Part shown: piece by piece, positions 1 through 7,989 of the stretch
How the letters are laid out: the number at the start of each line of letters is the position of its first letter
Position numbering within the stretch: the stretch's first letter is position 1
Origin: Ureibacillus xyleni
GTDB lineage: Bacteria > Bacillota > Bacilli > Bacillales_A > Planococcaceae
Assembly (NCBI RefSeq): GCF_900217795.1
Contig: NZ_OBMQ01000008.1
Span: forward strand, 93,020-157,019
Reading direction: 5' to 3'
Length of the DNA: 64,000 nucleotides
Made by a program: the position numbers and the translations under genes
Notes under the pieces: generated by a model
What the model saw: the letters and a program-made list of their open reading frames with translations, nothing else
Database searches by the model: none
Told to the model about the DNA's origin: nothing

Positions 1-1
1 T

Positions 2-490
2 GCGAGCAGCATTTTGACATATCTTTCTGATGAAGAGGTCATGACGTATTATGGCTTAGAACCGTTTCAATCAATAAACGATGCGTTGGATGAGATTGCA
101 TGGTATCAATCGATATTAAACAATAAAACGGGCATTCGATGGGGAATTACTTTAAAAGAACAAGGTGTTGTGATAGGCAGTTGCGGTTTTCATAACTATG
201 TTTCCCAGCATTTTCGTACCGAAATAGGCTTTGAATTGAGTAAAGAGCAGTGGGGAAAGGGCATCGCTACTGAGGCGGTTGCTGCGATAATCAATTACGG
301 ATTTGAACAGATGAATTTTCAACGGATCGAAGCATTAATCGAGCCACCTAATCTTCCATCACAAAAGTTAGTAGAAAAATTAGGGTTTATCAGAGAAGGA
401 TTATTAAGAAGCTATGAATATACAAATGGTAAATTTGATGATTTATATATGTATTCTTTGTTAAAGCAAGATTTTGAAAAAGTAGTTTAA
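2..490 (+). CDS. GNAT-family N-acetyltransferase, 5' end cut by the window
   Basis: Likely an RimJ/RimL-type acetyltransferase moving an acetyl group from acetyl-CoA to an amine; the substrate cannot be told. The frame is open from base 2, so the true start lies before the window; the TTG at 14 is internal. Visible family features are the central strand 'GVVIGSCGF', the acetyl-CoA-binding turn 'EQWGKGIATEA' and the C-terminal 'SQKLVEKLGFIREG...' helix and strand typical of this group. A terminator follows directly, so this is the last gene of its unit. The family is secure; the missing N-terminus should be a few dozen residues at most, since the catalytic fold is nearly complete. Confidence 0.85.
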   Translation, partial: ASSILTYLSDEEVMTYYGLEPFQSINDALDEIAWYQSILNNKTGIRWGITLKEQGVVIGSCGFHNYVSQHFRTEIGFELSKEQWGKGIATEAVAAIINYGFEQMNFQRIEALIEPPNLPSQKLVEKLGFIREGLLRSYEYTNGKFDDLYMYSLLKQDFEKVV

Positions 491-501
491 CTATTCCAAA
501 G

Positions 502-531
502 GGCGCATTTTCTTTAGAAATGCGTCTTTTA
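502..531 (+). terminator. Rho-independent terminator after the acetyltransferase gene
   Basis: Stem GCGCATTT / AAATGCGT with a short loop, followed by a T-rich run, twelve bases after the stop codon. Confidence 0.75.
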
Positions 532-589
532 TCGTTTAAGTGTTTACTGCAGATGCTAGTTATGAGAATCACACTATTACTATTAAGTA

Positions 590-660
590 TTGCATAACTA
601 ACATTCGTTCTATATAATTACATACTAACGAACGTTAGTTTACTATTAAGGCGAGGAGGA
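590..660 (+). promoter_or_regulatory. Sigma-A-type promoter with a TetR-like operator and orphan ribosome binding site
   Basis: TTGCAT (590-595) and TATAAT (613-618) are 17 bases apart, a textbook sigma-A promoter. Directly downstream lies a perfect inverted repeat ACTAACG-AA-CGTTAGT (624-639), the form used by TetR-family repressors. A strong GAGGAGGA follows at 653-660, but no ATG/GTG/TTG gene starts at the right distance. From 661 to 782 only a short open stretch (ends TAA about 743) is seen. I infer that the gene once read from here was deleted or decayed. The promoter may now feed the M28 peptidase gene. No TetR gene is in the window. Confidence 0.6.
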
Positions 661-782
661 GTTCGCTAGGATTAAGGGCATTAAAGTTTAAAAATATAGA
701 TTTCCAATATCCTAAGATGAAAATGTTTGAAATCCAATGTTAAGGCAAAAATTATGAATCACTTATTACAAGGAGAAATAGG

Positions 783-3017
783 ATGAAGTTTAATACTATT
801 TTAATAGCTGTATTTCTTTTTTTAATGGTATTTTTACCAACGCAAAGTACTGCTGCTAGTTTTTCAGAACCTCTTTCCATTAAAGCAATCTATAAGCATG
901 TTAATCAAATAGCACAGAATCCGCATCCAACAGGTAGTATTGAAAATAAAAAAGTTCGGGAGTATATAGTTGAAGAGCTAACTCGTACAGGGTTAAAGCC
1001 GACTATTCAAACCGAAGAAATAACAACAACAAATAAAGGAAGAAGTACATTCATCATTACGACAACTGTTCATAATGTAATCGTAAAATTAAGTGGTACT
1101 GAAGGGAAGAAAGCGGTCGTTATAATGGCGCATTATGATTCTGTACCATTCGGACCTGGAGCAAACGATGATGGTGTTGCTGTAGCGAGTATGTTGGAGA
1201 TGGCGAAAAATCTTAAGGAAAAAGATTTTAAAAATGATGTCATCTTCTTATTTACGGATGCTGAAGAGTTAGGGATGCTAGGAGCAAAAGTTTTTTGGGA
1301 AAGACATCCACTAGCCAAAGATGTTGGCATGGTAATGAATCTCGAATCCCGGGGTTCAAAAGGGCCTATGACAATGTTCCAAACTAGTCGCCAAAATGGG
1401 TGGTTAATCGAAGAATTCTCTAAAGTAGCCCCAAATCCAGTAGCCAGTTCTCTAACAGGAGATTTTTATAAGTTAATGCCCAATGATAGTGATTTAACTA
1501 TCCCGATTAATAAAGGGGTTCCGGGGATAAACCTAGCTTATGGCGAAGGTTGGACAGACTACCATTCCGAAATGGACAACCCCGACCAATTAAATAGACC
1601 TACTGTAAAACACGTTTCAAATACCATTTATGAACTAACGAATCACTTTTCTCAACAAGATCTCACAACCATAAAGAAAACAGATAAAATCTATTTTAGT
1701 TTTTTGGGAAAAGTAGTCCATTACTCAAAAGACCTTATGTACATATTTACAGCTGCAATTACGATTCTGTTTATGATTTGCATTATAAGAGCTTTGAAAA
1801 TGAAGGTACTCGAATGGAAGAAGTTGTTGTTTGGTTTTTTAGGGATATTCGTAACGATGGTTTTGGTTGGGGCAGTAAACTTTTCTTTATGGTTGTTAAT
1901 AAAAAGCACGTGGGCAAATGATGTTAAAGTATGGGACACAGTTTATCATGCAAATTATTTTTTAATAGCCTTTATTTCGCTGACCGTCCTTTTAAGTATA
2001 GTATTGTATCAATATTTGTTTAAAAAAGTAGCAAGAAACGAATTATTTGTTGGAGGTTTAATATGGTGGGCACTGTTGCTAATAATAACGACCATATTTT
2101 TACCTGGCGCCACTTATTTATTTGCGTGGCCATTATTAATAATGTTGCTCTCGATTCTATTAATAAGAAGCAAAGGGTTATCATTCAGTATGACTATTAT
2201 TTCAGTTGCGACTATAGTTTTACTTTATATCCCATTCTATAAAATGCTTTTCACATGGATGCAGATTAGTATGGTGGTACCAATGCTTGCCACAATGGTA
2301 CTCTTATTTATAAGCATATTACCAGTAATTGAAGTTTTAACAAAAAGACGTATCAAACTAATATTACTAAGTATTACTGCATTATTGTTTATCTTTACAG
2401 CAGTTAATAGTAATCCGAACGAAAATCTTCCTCTAGATAGCAATCTCTTTTATAGTGTTAACTCGAATACGAAACAGGCTTATTGGATTAGTAAAACGGA
2501 ATTAAATGAATGGACACAACAATTTTTTTCTGACGGTACTACACAAAATTTAGATGACTTTATCCCAAATAGAGGGTTTATTTCTAACGTTTTAGTAAAT
2601 GAAGCTCCATATATTAATTATCCTTCTCCAAATTTACAGATTATAACAAATGAAATTCAGGGAAGTACAAGAAGAATAAAATTAAAAGCAGCAGAAGGTA
2701 CCAGTGCTAGATCATTTATGCTGGAGTTTAAAGAAGGAGAAGTGTTAGAGGCGTTTATTAACGGTAAAGAAATTGTCGCTTCATTAGGTGATGAAAATTT
2801 GGGGAAATGGCGTCTTACATATTACGGTGTTTCAAATAAAGGGTTTGATTTGGAAGTTGTGCTAAAGAATTCAAATCCCGTAACAATTAAGGTAACGGAT
2901 TGGTATGATGCACTTCCTTCATTTGTAAACACCATGTATTCACCGAAACCCGATTCTTTAACGTCAAGGTTAGAATATAGTGACTCAACTCTAGTAACAA
3001 AAGAGATAGAATTATAA
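783..3017 (+). CDS. Membrane-anchored M28-family zinc peptidase
   Basis: A zinc-dependent exopeptidase with a long membrane tail, 744 residues, resembling the FXNA/ERMP1 and vacuolar Pff1-type M28 proteins rather than short secreted aminopeptidases. A signal peptide (about residues 1-25) precedes the M28 domain. Metal ligands are visible in order: His of 'HYDSVPFG' (about 117), Asp of 'GANDDG', the EE pair in 'DAEELGMLG', Glu in 'NLESRG' and His in 'TDYHSEMDN'. From about residue 315 to 545 follow eight or so hydrophobic segments, then an extracytoplasmic C-terminal domain of about 200 residues. SD AAGGAG lies just upstream of the ATG. The catalytic domain is predicted outside the cell. The peptide substrate is unknown. 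Confidence 0.88.
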   Translation: MKFNTILIAVFLFLMVFLPTQSTAASFSEPLSIKAIYKHVNQIAQNPHPTGSIENKKVREYIVEELTRTGLKPTIQTEEITTTNKGRSTFIITTTVHNVIVKLSGTEGKKAVVIMAHYDSVPFGPGANDDGVAVASMLEMAKNLKEKDFKNDVIFLFTDAEELGMLGAKVFWERHPLAKDVGMVMNLESRGSKGPMTMFQTSRQNGWLIEEFSKVAPNPVASSLTGDFYKLMPNDSDLTIPINKGVPGINLAYGEGWTDYHSEMDNPDQLNRPTVKHVSNTIYELTNHFSQQDLTTIKKTDKIYFSFLGKVVHYSKDLMYIFTAAITILFMICIIRALKMKVLEWKKLLFGFLGIFVTMVLVGAVNFSLWLLIKSTWANDVKVWDTVYHANYFLIAFISLTVLLSIVLYQYLFKKVARNELFVGGLIWWALLLIITTIFLPGATYLFAWPLLIMLLSILLIRSKGLSFSMTIISVATIVLLYIPFYKMLFTWMQISMVVPMLATMVLLFISILPVIEVLTKRRIKLILLSITALLFIFTAVNSNPNENLPLDSNLFYSVNSNTKQAYWISKTELNEWTQQFFSDGTTQNLDDFIPNRGFISNVLVNEAPYINYPSPNLQIITNEIQGSTRRIKLKAAEGTSARSFMLEFKEGEVLEAFINGKEIVASLGDENLGKWRLTYYGVSNKGFDLEVVLKNSNPVTIKVTDWYDALPSFVNTMYSPKPDSLTSRLEYSDSTLVTKEIEL

Positions 3018-3035
3018 AAAATCTTGTTTAATTAA

Positions 3036-3081
3036 TTAAAGGTAGCTACGATTAAGACTTTAGTCATGGCTACCTTTAATG
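3036..3081. terminator. Bidirectional terminator between M28 peptidase and oxidoreductase genes
   Basis: Perfect 12-bp stem ATTAAAGGTAGC / GCTACCTTTAAT between two convergent genes; T-rich and A-rich flanks allow use in both directions. Confidence 0.75.
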
Positions 3082-3134
3082 TTTGTACACTATTAAAAAT
3101 GATAAATCACATTGAATAATAACTAGTTTTGGTC

Positions 3135-4124
3135 TTAGGGTTTTAAAACAACTGTTCCTAAACTTTGACGGGTTTCAATAAGTTCATGTGCTTTTTTTAC
3201 ATCAGATAAAGGAAAAACATATTTAATTTCTGGTTTTAACTGATTCTTCATCATTAAACTAAACATCATTTCAAGACCTTCTTTTACTAATTCAGGACGA
3301 GATGATAGTAATTCAGCTATATGTAGACCCATGACGATTTTATTCGGGAGTATATTTATTAAATCTAAGTTATCCCATTGACTATTTTGAGAACTAGCTG
3401 AGCCTATATATATCAATCGTCCAAATGGAGCAAGCACTTCAATACTGCCTTTTAATATTTGCCCTCCTACTGTTTCCAAGATTAAATCTACACCTTTTCC
3501 ATCAGTTGCCTCAAAGACTTTTTCAGTCCAATCTGGTTCGCTATAGTTGATACTAATATCTGCACCAATTGAAAGAGCATAATCTAATTTTTCTTTGGAG
3601 CTTGCAGTTGCAATAACTTTACTAGCACCAAATGCTTTGGCCAATTGTACAGCAATATTTCCGAGTCCTCCACTAGCTGCATGAATCAATACTGTGTCTC
3701 CTTGTTTAATATTTCCTATAGTTTTCAATGCATGATACGCCGTTTGCCCTTGTGTTAATAATGGAGTTACAGCTGTTCGGTCAACATGTTCTGGTAAAGG
3801 AATTAACAGATAAGCAGGAACGGTCACAAATTCCGCATATGAACCACTTGGAACTTGAGCCATAACCTTAGAATTTATACATATGGATTGAACACTTTCG
3901 CCAATTCCGATCACTTCTCCACTAATAACACCCCATTGCCCCATTGTCATTGGTAACTCAACCGGAAACGGATAAGTCCCTTTTCTCTGTTGGATTTCGG
4001 AATAATTAATAGCAATATTTTCAACCTTAATAACCACTTCATTCGGTCTAGGTACAGGTATTGCAATTTCTTCAACTTCTAAAACTTCAGGTCCACCATT
4101 ATTATACAGTTTTACACACTTCAT
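3135..4124 (-). CDS. Quinone-reductase-like medium-chain dehydrogenase (MDR family)
   Basis: NAD(P)H-dependent oxidoreductase of the zinc-free quinone oxidoreductase branch of the medium-chain dehydrogenases, 329 residues. The N-terminal GroES-like half is followed by the Rossmann motif 'HAASGGLGNIAVQLAKAFGA' and 'GADISINYSEPDW', the usual QOR pattern. Zinc-ligand cysteines of alcohol dehydrogenases are absent. I use the second Met (4124) because GAGGTG sits seven bases before it, while the first ATG (4139) has no spaced ribosome binding site. A perfect 26-bp palindrome just upstream matches one before the neighbouring padR gene. Regulation of this enzyme by that PadR protein is therefore likely, perhaps induced by a quinone or phenolic compound. 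Confidence 0.88.
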   Translation of the reverse strand: MKCVKLYNNGGPEVLEVEEIAIPVPRPNEVVIKVENIAINYSEIQQRKGTYPFPVELPMTMGQWGVISGEVIGIGESVQSICINSKVMAQVPSGSYAEFVTVPAYLLIPLPEHVDRTAVTPLLTQGQTAYHALKTIGNIKQGDTVLIHAASGGLGNIAVQLAKAFGASKVIATASSKEKLDYALSIGADISINYSEPDWTEKVFEATDGKGVDLILETVGGQILKGSIEVLAPFGRLIYIGSASSQNSQWDNLDLINILPNKIVMGLHIAELLSSRPELVKEGLEMMFSLMMKNQLKPEIKYVFPLSDVKKAHELIETRQSLGTVVLKP

Positions 4125-4144
4125 GATTAAACACCTCATCCTTT

Positions 4145-4170
4145 GTTATATATAACATGTTATATATAAC
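4145..4170. promoter_or_regulatory. PadR-type operator, perfect 26-bp palindrome
   Basis: Two copies of GTTATATATAAC arranged as a perfect palindrome around a central AT, 20 bases upstream of the oxidoreductase start. PadR proteins typically bind ATAACATGTTAT-like sites. A near-identical site lies upstream of the adjacent padR gene (4847-4872), which makes the assignment persuasive. Confidence 0.75.
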
Positions 4171-4243
4171 AATATAAAATAAACCGACGTATAATTCAAC
4201 ATATTTTACAAAAAAAGGTTGTTTATTTTTTGAAAATAAAAAA

Positions 4244-4262
4244 GCCAGTAATAATTACTGGC
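4244..4262 (-). terminator. Terminator of padR gene
   Basis: Inverted repeat GCCAGTAAT / ATTACTGGC, followed on the minus strand by a T run (A run at 4236-4243). Confidence 0.7.
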
Positions 4263-4277
4263 GTAAAAACACGTATT

Positions 4278-4820
4278 TTAGATAGAAGGTGAGCTTAACT
4301 CACTAATACATTCCTTAGCCCAGTTAATTTCTGCCTCTAACACTTTATAGGATTTGCTTACTGAGAAAAGCCAGAACCTTTTTTCCTTTTCAAATGGTCC
4401 ATTTTTTATACTTTCTATTATGTTGTCTAAGTATGAAAGAGTTTCTTGTTGATTCTTTATGAAGGTTTTTAATTGGAAAATTAATTCTTCTTTTTCAATC
4501 TGAGATCCAAAAAACATTCTAAGTCCTACTTCATCCTTAAAAATTGTATTAACATTGCGAGGAGAAGTGTTTAACCATTGAAGGAATTCTGATTTACCTT
4601 TATTGGTAATTTTATAAATTTTTTTATCCGGTCGAGAATCTTGTTGTTCTACAGAGGATATTACATTTTCACTACTCTCAAGTTTCCCTAACTCTCGATA
4701 TATTTGACTTAGATGAGCAGGCCATAAACATTTTATTGTTGAATCGAAAGCATTCTTAATATCATATCCCGTCATATCTTTGTGAGTAAGCATTCCTAAT
4801 ATTGCAAATGAAATTGACAA
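4278..4820 (-). CDS. PadR-family transcriptional repressor
   Basis: DNA-binding regulator, 180 residues, the usual length for PadR proteins with a C-terminal dimerisation helix pair. The N-terminal winged helix is clear: 'AILGMLTHKDMTGYDIKNAF' and 'LSQIYRELGKLE', then the wing 'KKIYKITNKGKSEFLQWL'. The C-terminal Vir-like helical part follows. Translation starts at TTG 4820 with AAAGGTGG nine bases upstream. The gene has its own copy of the palindromic operator at 4847-4872, and another precedes the downstream oxidoreductase. I infer autoregulation plus control of the oxidoreductase. The effector is unknown. Confidence 0.88.
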   Translation of the reverse strand: MSISFAILGMLTHKDMTGYDIKNAFDSTIKCLWPAHLSQIYRELGKLESSENVISSVEQQDSRPDKKIYKITNKGKSEFLQWLNTSPRNVNTIFKDEVGLRMFFGSQIEKEELIFQLKTFIKNQQETLSYLDNIIESIKNGPFEKEKRFWLFSVSKSYKVLEAEINWAKECISELSSPSI

Positions 4821-4846
4821 TGTTATACCACCTTTAAATTCCTAAA

Positions 4847-4872
4847 ATTATATATAAAATGTTATATATTAT
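4847..4872. promoter_or_regulatory. Second PadR-type operator, upstream of padR
   Basis: Matches the perfect palindrome at 4145-4170 at 22 of 26 positions, including the ATGTTATATAT core, and lies 27 bases before the padR start. A weaker half-site, TATAACATGTGTTAA, is seen at 4932-4946. Apart from these, the 220 bases between padR and arr show nothing recognisable. Confidence 0.65.
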
Positions 4873-5093
4873 GAATGTTGTTGTCAATTACTCTAGGGAA
4901 TGGAATAATACTGTACAAATTTTTTACTAGGTATAACATGTGTTAATTAAGTTTGAAGGATTAAATTAGTAGCTTTAATAAAATTTTCGGTATTATTAAG
5001 AAGTGCTTTTATTACTTGCTGGACACCTCACGTTTAAATTAAGTGCCTATTTTTGAAAAATTTCTCTGATTTCAAGAATAAGTTCAATAGCAA

Positions 5094-5492
5094 TTAATCC
5101 TCTATAACAGCCTTCCCATCTTCCCGTAATTTCTTTAATGACGAAACCATCTGATTGATTTGTTCATCCGAGTGCCTTTCCCACAAGCCCAATTCAGCTA
5201 CGATTTTCAAAGGAGATTTCGATCGATATGAACGTGTGGGGTTTCCTGGAAATCTTTTGTCTGTTAAGTTCGGATCGTTTTCAAAATCGCCTAATGGTTC
5301 TACAATATAAATTCTTTCTTTGGCATGCCCTGTTGCTAATTCAGCTCCCCACTTCGCAGCATCCAATGTTGCCGTAAAATAGATATAGTTTGATTTTTTA
5401 TCTTGGTAATTGGATAAGTGTAGTGGCTCTAATAAATCCCCAATGTTTAACTCTGCTTTCGTCCCATGAAAAAATGGCCCACGATCTAACAT
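5094..5492 (-). CDS. arr: Rifamycin ADP-ribosyltransferase (Arr)
   Basis: Inactivates rifamycins by moving ADP-ribose from NAD+ to the ansa-chain hydroxyl. The protein is 132 residues, close to the compact Arr family (about 140). Family signatures read straight through: 'FFHGTKAELNIGDLLEP', 'YIYFTATLDAAKWGAELA', 'RIYIVEPLGDFENDPN' and 'FPGNPTRSYRSKSPLKIV'. His and Tyr of the NAD-binding site fall in the first two blocks. GAGGTG lies eight bases before the ATG. It is a single-gene unit with no integron or transposon signs around it and sits among ordinary chromosomal genes. I take it as an intrinsic gene; resistance in the host is an inference. Confidence 0.92.
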   Translation of the reverse strand: MLDRGPFFHGTKAELNIGDLLEPLHLSNYQDKKSNYIYFTATLDAAKWGAELATGHAKERIYIVEPLGDFENDPNLTDKRFPGNPTRSYRSKSPLKIVAELGLWERHSDEQINQMVSSLKKLREDGKAVIED

Positions 5493-5711
5493 ATCGTTTC
5501 ACCTCGTTTTAGATTTGTGTTACTCAGTATAGTCTAGGAAGTACGAAAAGAGTAGTCTATAATTCATTTACATATAGGTGTAAAATATAAGTAGAAAGAA
5601 TAATCCCCATAACCCTCATTAATACATGCAAGGTCCGACATTTTCCGTATAAAGAATATCAAGTACATAATAAATATTGATGATACGCTGCAAATGTGAG
5701 GAGGGAAATGA

Positions 5712-6572
5712 ATGTTACAACAATTTAATCTTTTGATGGACTACATCGAAACGCATTTAACAGAGGACATCTCTAGAGAAGAAATCACGAAAATCGTAGG
5801 GCTTTCTGATTATCATTTTAAAAGAATGTTTTCGTATTTGGCCGGTATGTCTTTGAGTGAGTATATCAAAAATAGGAGACTATCCGTTGCCAATGCGGAA
5901 TTAATCAACGGAGCAAGGGTGACCGATGTTGCTTATAAATATCGTTATCAATCCGTAGAAGGGTTTTCAAGAGCCTTCCGTGAATGGAACGGCTTTTTAC
6001 CTTCAGAAGTAGTGAAAAACAAAATTCAAAAATCATTTCCCAAGTTCACATTTTTTATCGACATTAGAGGAGGGAAATCGATGGAATTTAAAATTGAAAA
6101 GAAAGAACAATTTAATATAGTTGGTGTATCAAAAAGAGTGCCTATCCAATTCGAAGGTGTAAATAATGCAATTGTTGAATTAGCCCAAACAATCACGGAG
6201 CAACAAAGAAAGGAAATGCATCAACTCGCAGATTTATACCCGCATTATGTGTTGAATGTTTCGTATAACTTTGACGATGGTTACTTAGAAGAAAAAGGAT
6301 ATTTAACGCATATGATTGGTTTTGCAACGACAAAAGAAAATCTTTATGCCGATCTTGAGCAAATTACGGTAGAAGAAAGTTTATGGGCAATCTTCCCAAA
6401 TGAAGGACCATTTCCCCAAACGCTACAAGAAACAACGGCAAGAATTTATTCTGAATGGTTACCGTCTTCAGATTATGAACTAGTTGATTTACCAGGAATT
6501 TCGTTTTCGAAGCACAACGGACAATCAGAAAATGTATATAGCGAAATTTGGGTGCCAGTAAAGAAAAAATAG
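5712..6572 (+). CDS. AraC-family regulator fused to a GyrI-like effector domain
   Basis: Transcription factor of 286 residues. Residues about 1-105 carry the two AraC helix-turn-helices ('REEITKIVGLSDYHFKRMFSYLAGMSLSEYIKNRR', 'VTDVAYKYRYQSVEGFSRAFREWNGFLPSEV', given here in family order). Residues about 125-286 form a GyrI/AraC effector-binding domain beginning 'MEFKIEKKEQFNIVGVS' and ending 'YSEIWVPVKKK', the typical 'xEIWxPV' end. Such proteins sense small hydrophobic drugs. The gene has a good GGAGGG site. Neighbouring arr on the other strand may be coincidental; no shared operator is obvious. A separate single-domain GyrI protein is encoded at 11055-11498. Confidence 0.88.
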   Translation: MLQQFNLLMDYIETHLTEDISREEITKIVGLSDYHFKRMFSYLAGMSLSEYIKNRRLSVANAELINGARVTDVAYKYRYQSVEGFSRAFREWNGFLPSEVVKNKIQKSFPKFTFFIDIRGGKSMEFKIEKKEQFNIVGVSKRVPIQFEGVNNAIVELAQTITEQQRKEMHQLADLYPHYVLNVSYNFDDGYLEEKGYLTHMIGFATTKENLYADLEQITVEESLWAIFPNEGPFPQTLQETTARIYSEWLPSSDYELVDLPGISFSKHNGQSENVYSEIWVPVKKK

Positions 6573-6863
6573 CGAGGATTCAACATGTATAGAAAACAAA
6601 GCAATATCAACTTTTAATGCATATTTTCTTAGACGTGCGCGGGATCTTATTTTTGTAAATTAGTAGAATAGCCTTTGTTTTCCATATATATCACAAAAAC
6701 ATACAAAACTCAATCGTACGAGCCCTCTTTCTACGTATTTTCTCAACCAAGTTATGAAAATTTTTATTTTTGTTTCTGTTCATTAATGGAGAAATTTGAA
6801 AGGTTTAAGAATAAAATATTATGTCAGTGTTTCTCTAGTCAAAATTAAAGAGAGTTGAGATAA

Positions 6864-7238
6864 ATGTGTATTACTAGTAATTTTATTGAACTTCAGGCTT
6901 ATCAAATATATGAAGAAATAAGAAAAGAAACGATATATAAATTAGTTTGGTTAGAGAATTCAGAAGGTCGAATGATTCAACTAAACAATATACAAAGTTA
7001 TTGGGATGGTCAAACACTATTAACGAAGGCATTTTTAGAAGATATAAATGGGAAATTATATATTGTAAACATTAATAATAATGGTTTAAGTTTTGCAAAG
7101 GGAGAAATATCTTATAAAGCATATAGAAGGTTGGAAAAAAGCGAAAATAGAAAAGGCATAATTTTTTTCTCAATGTTAGTTTTTCTAACAATGATCACGA
7201 TGTTCACGTTAGAAAAGCTTTTACTTAATTTAGTATAA
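6864..7238 (+). CDS. Hypothetical protein with one C-terminal membrane segment
   Basis: I do not recognise this 124-residue protein. The first 95 residues are soluble, mixed and basic, with strands such as 'IRKETIYKLVWLENSEGRMIQL'. One strongly hydrophobic stretch (about residues 98-121) makes it a tail-anchored candidate. The start has only GAGAGTTGAG upstream, which can serve as a weak ribosome binding site. It is a single gene with its own terminator. Codon use is like its neighbours, so it is probably real. Confidence 0.6.
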   Translation: MCITSNFIELQAYQIYEEIRKETIYKLVWLENSEGRMIQLNNIQSYWDGQTLLTKAFLEDINGKLYIVNINNNGLSFAKGEISYKAYRRLEKSENRKGIIFFSMLVFLTMITMFTLEKLLLNLV

Positions 7239-7256
7239 AATAGGTGTACAGGAAAC

Positions 7257-7302
7257 GGGGTATGGATGACAACCTACATTGTCATTCATCCCTTTGTTTT
7301 TA
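7257..7302 (+). terminator. Terminator after the tail-anchored hypothetical gene
   Basis: Stem with ATGGATGACAA / TTGTCATTCAT and flanking GGG/CCC, followed by TTTGTTTTTATTT. Confidence 0.65.
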
Positions 7303-7342
7303 TTTCAATATTGTGTAAGTTAGTGTAAAAAACAAATATAGA

Positions 7343-7831
7343 ATGAGATGGATTATGACAGAAACTTTTCGACAATTACTAGAACATGCCGTTTTATTTG
7401 CAATATTAATTAGTGTCTTTGTTAATGTACTTATAAGTATCATTGGTGTCTTGCCAAGTGTATTTATAACAGGTGCAAATCTTTTGTTTTTTGGTTTATA
7501 TCACGGACTAATCGTCTCGATAATAGGAGAAGTTCTAGGGGCAATCGTTAGTTTTATCTTATATCGAAGAGGATTAAAGAAATGGCGAAGTAAGGATTTC
7601 CAGCACCCTTTAATGCTTAAACTAAAAAATCTAGAAGGTGTAAAAGCGTTTTGGATTATTCTTACTTTGAGAATTCTCCCATTTGTTCCATCTGGGGTAA
7701 TCACGTTAGGAAGTGCACTATCAAAAGTCTCTCTCCGTTTCTTTGCAATTGGTAGTACTTTAGGGAAAATTCCTTCACTAATCATCGAAGCTGGTGCTAT
7801 TTATGGTTTTATGCAAGTGGAGCTAAAGTGA
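7343..7831 (+). CDS. VTT/DedA-like small membrane protein
   Basis: Integral membrane protein of 162 residues in the SNARE-associated/VTT (DedA, TVP38) family. Hydrophobic segments lie at about 15-40, 45-75, 100-120 and 130-155. The family core is visible as 'GANLLFFGLYHGLIVSIIGEVLGAIVSFILYRRG' (positions 40-75, shown in outline) and the later 'RILPFVPSGVITLGSALSKVS' with its R-x3-PxxP turn. Family members act in lipid scrambling or undecaprenyl-phosphate recycling; the role here is not known. No good ribosome binding site precedes ATG 7343 or the next ATG at 7355, so the start is uncertain. Confidence 0.75.
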   Translation: MRWIMTETFRQLLEHAVLFAILISVFVNVLISIIGVLPSVFITGANLLFFGLYHGLIVSIIGEVLGAIVSFILYRRGLKKWRSKDFQHPLMLKLKNLEGVKAFWIILTLRILPFVPSGVITLGSALSKVSLRFFAIGSTLGKIPSLIIEAGAIYGFMQVELK

Positions 7832-7989
7832 AAAATTTTCTTTATCGTAATTTTGACTCTTTTCCTTTTATGGAAGGTAAAAAATAAATGAATTTATTGC
7901 TAAGTAGTATTAGAGTAAAATGTTGAACTCCATAATTTCTCCATATGTTTTTGTTACAGTTGAATCATAATGAAACACAAGGAGGAAAT

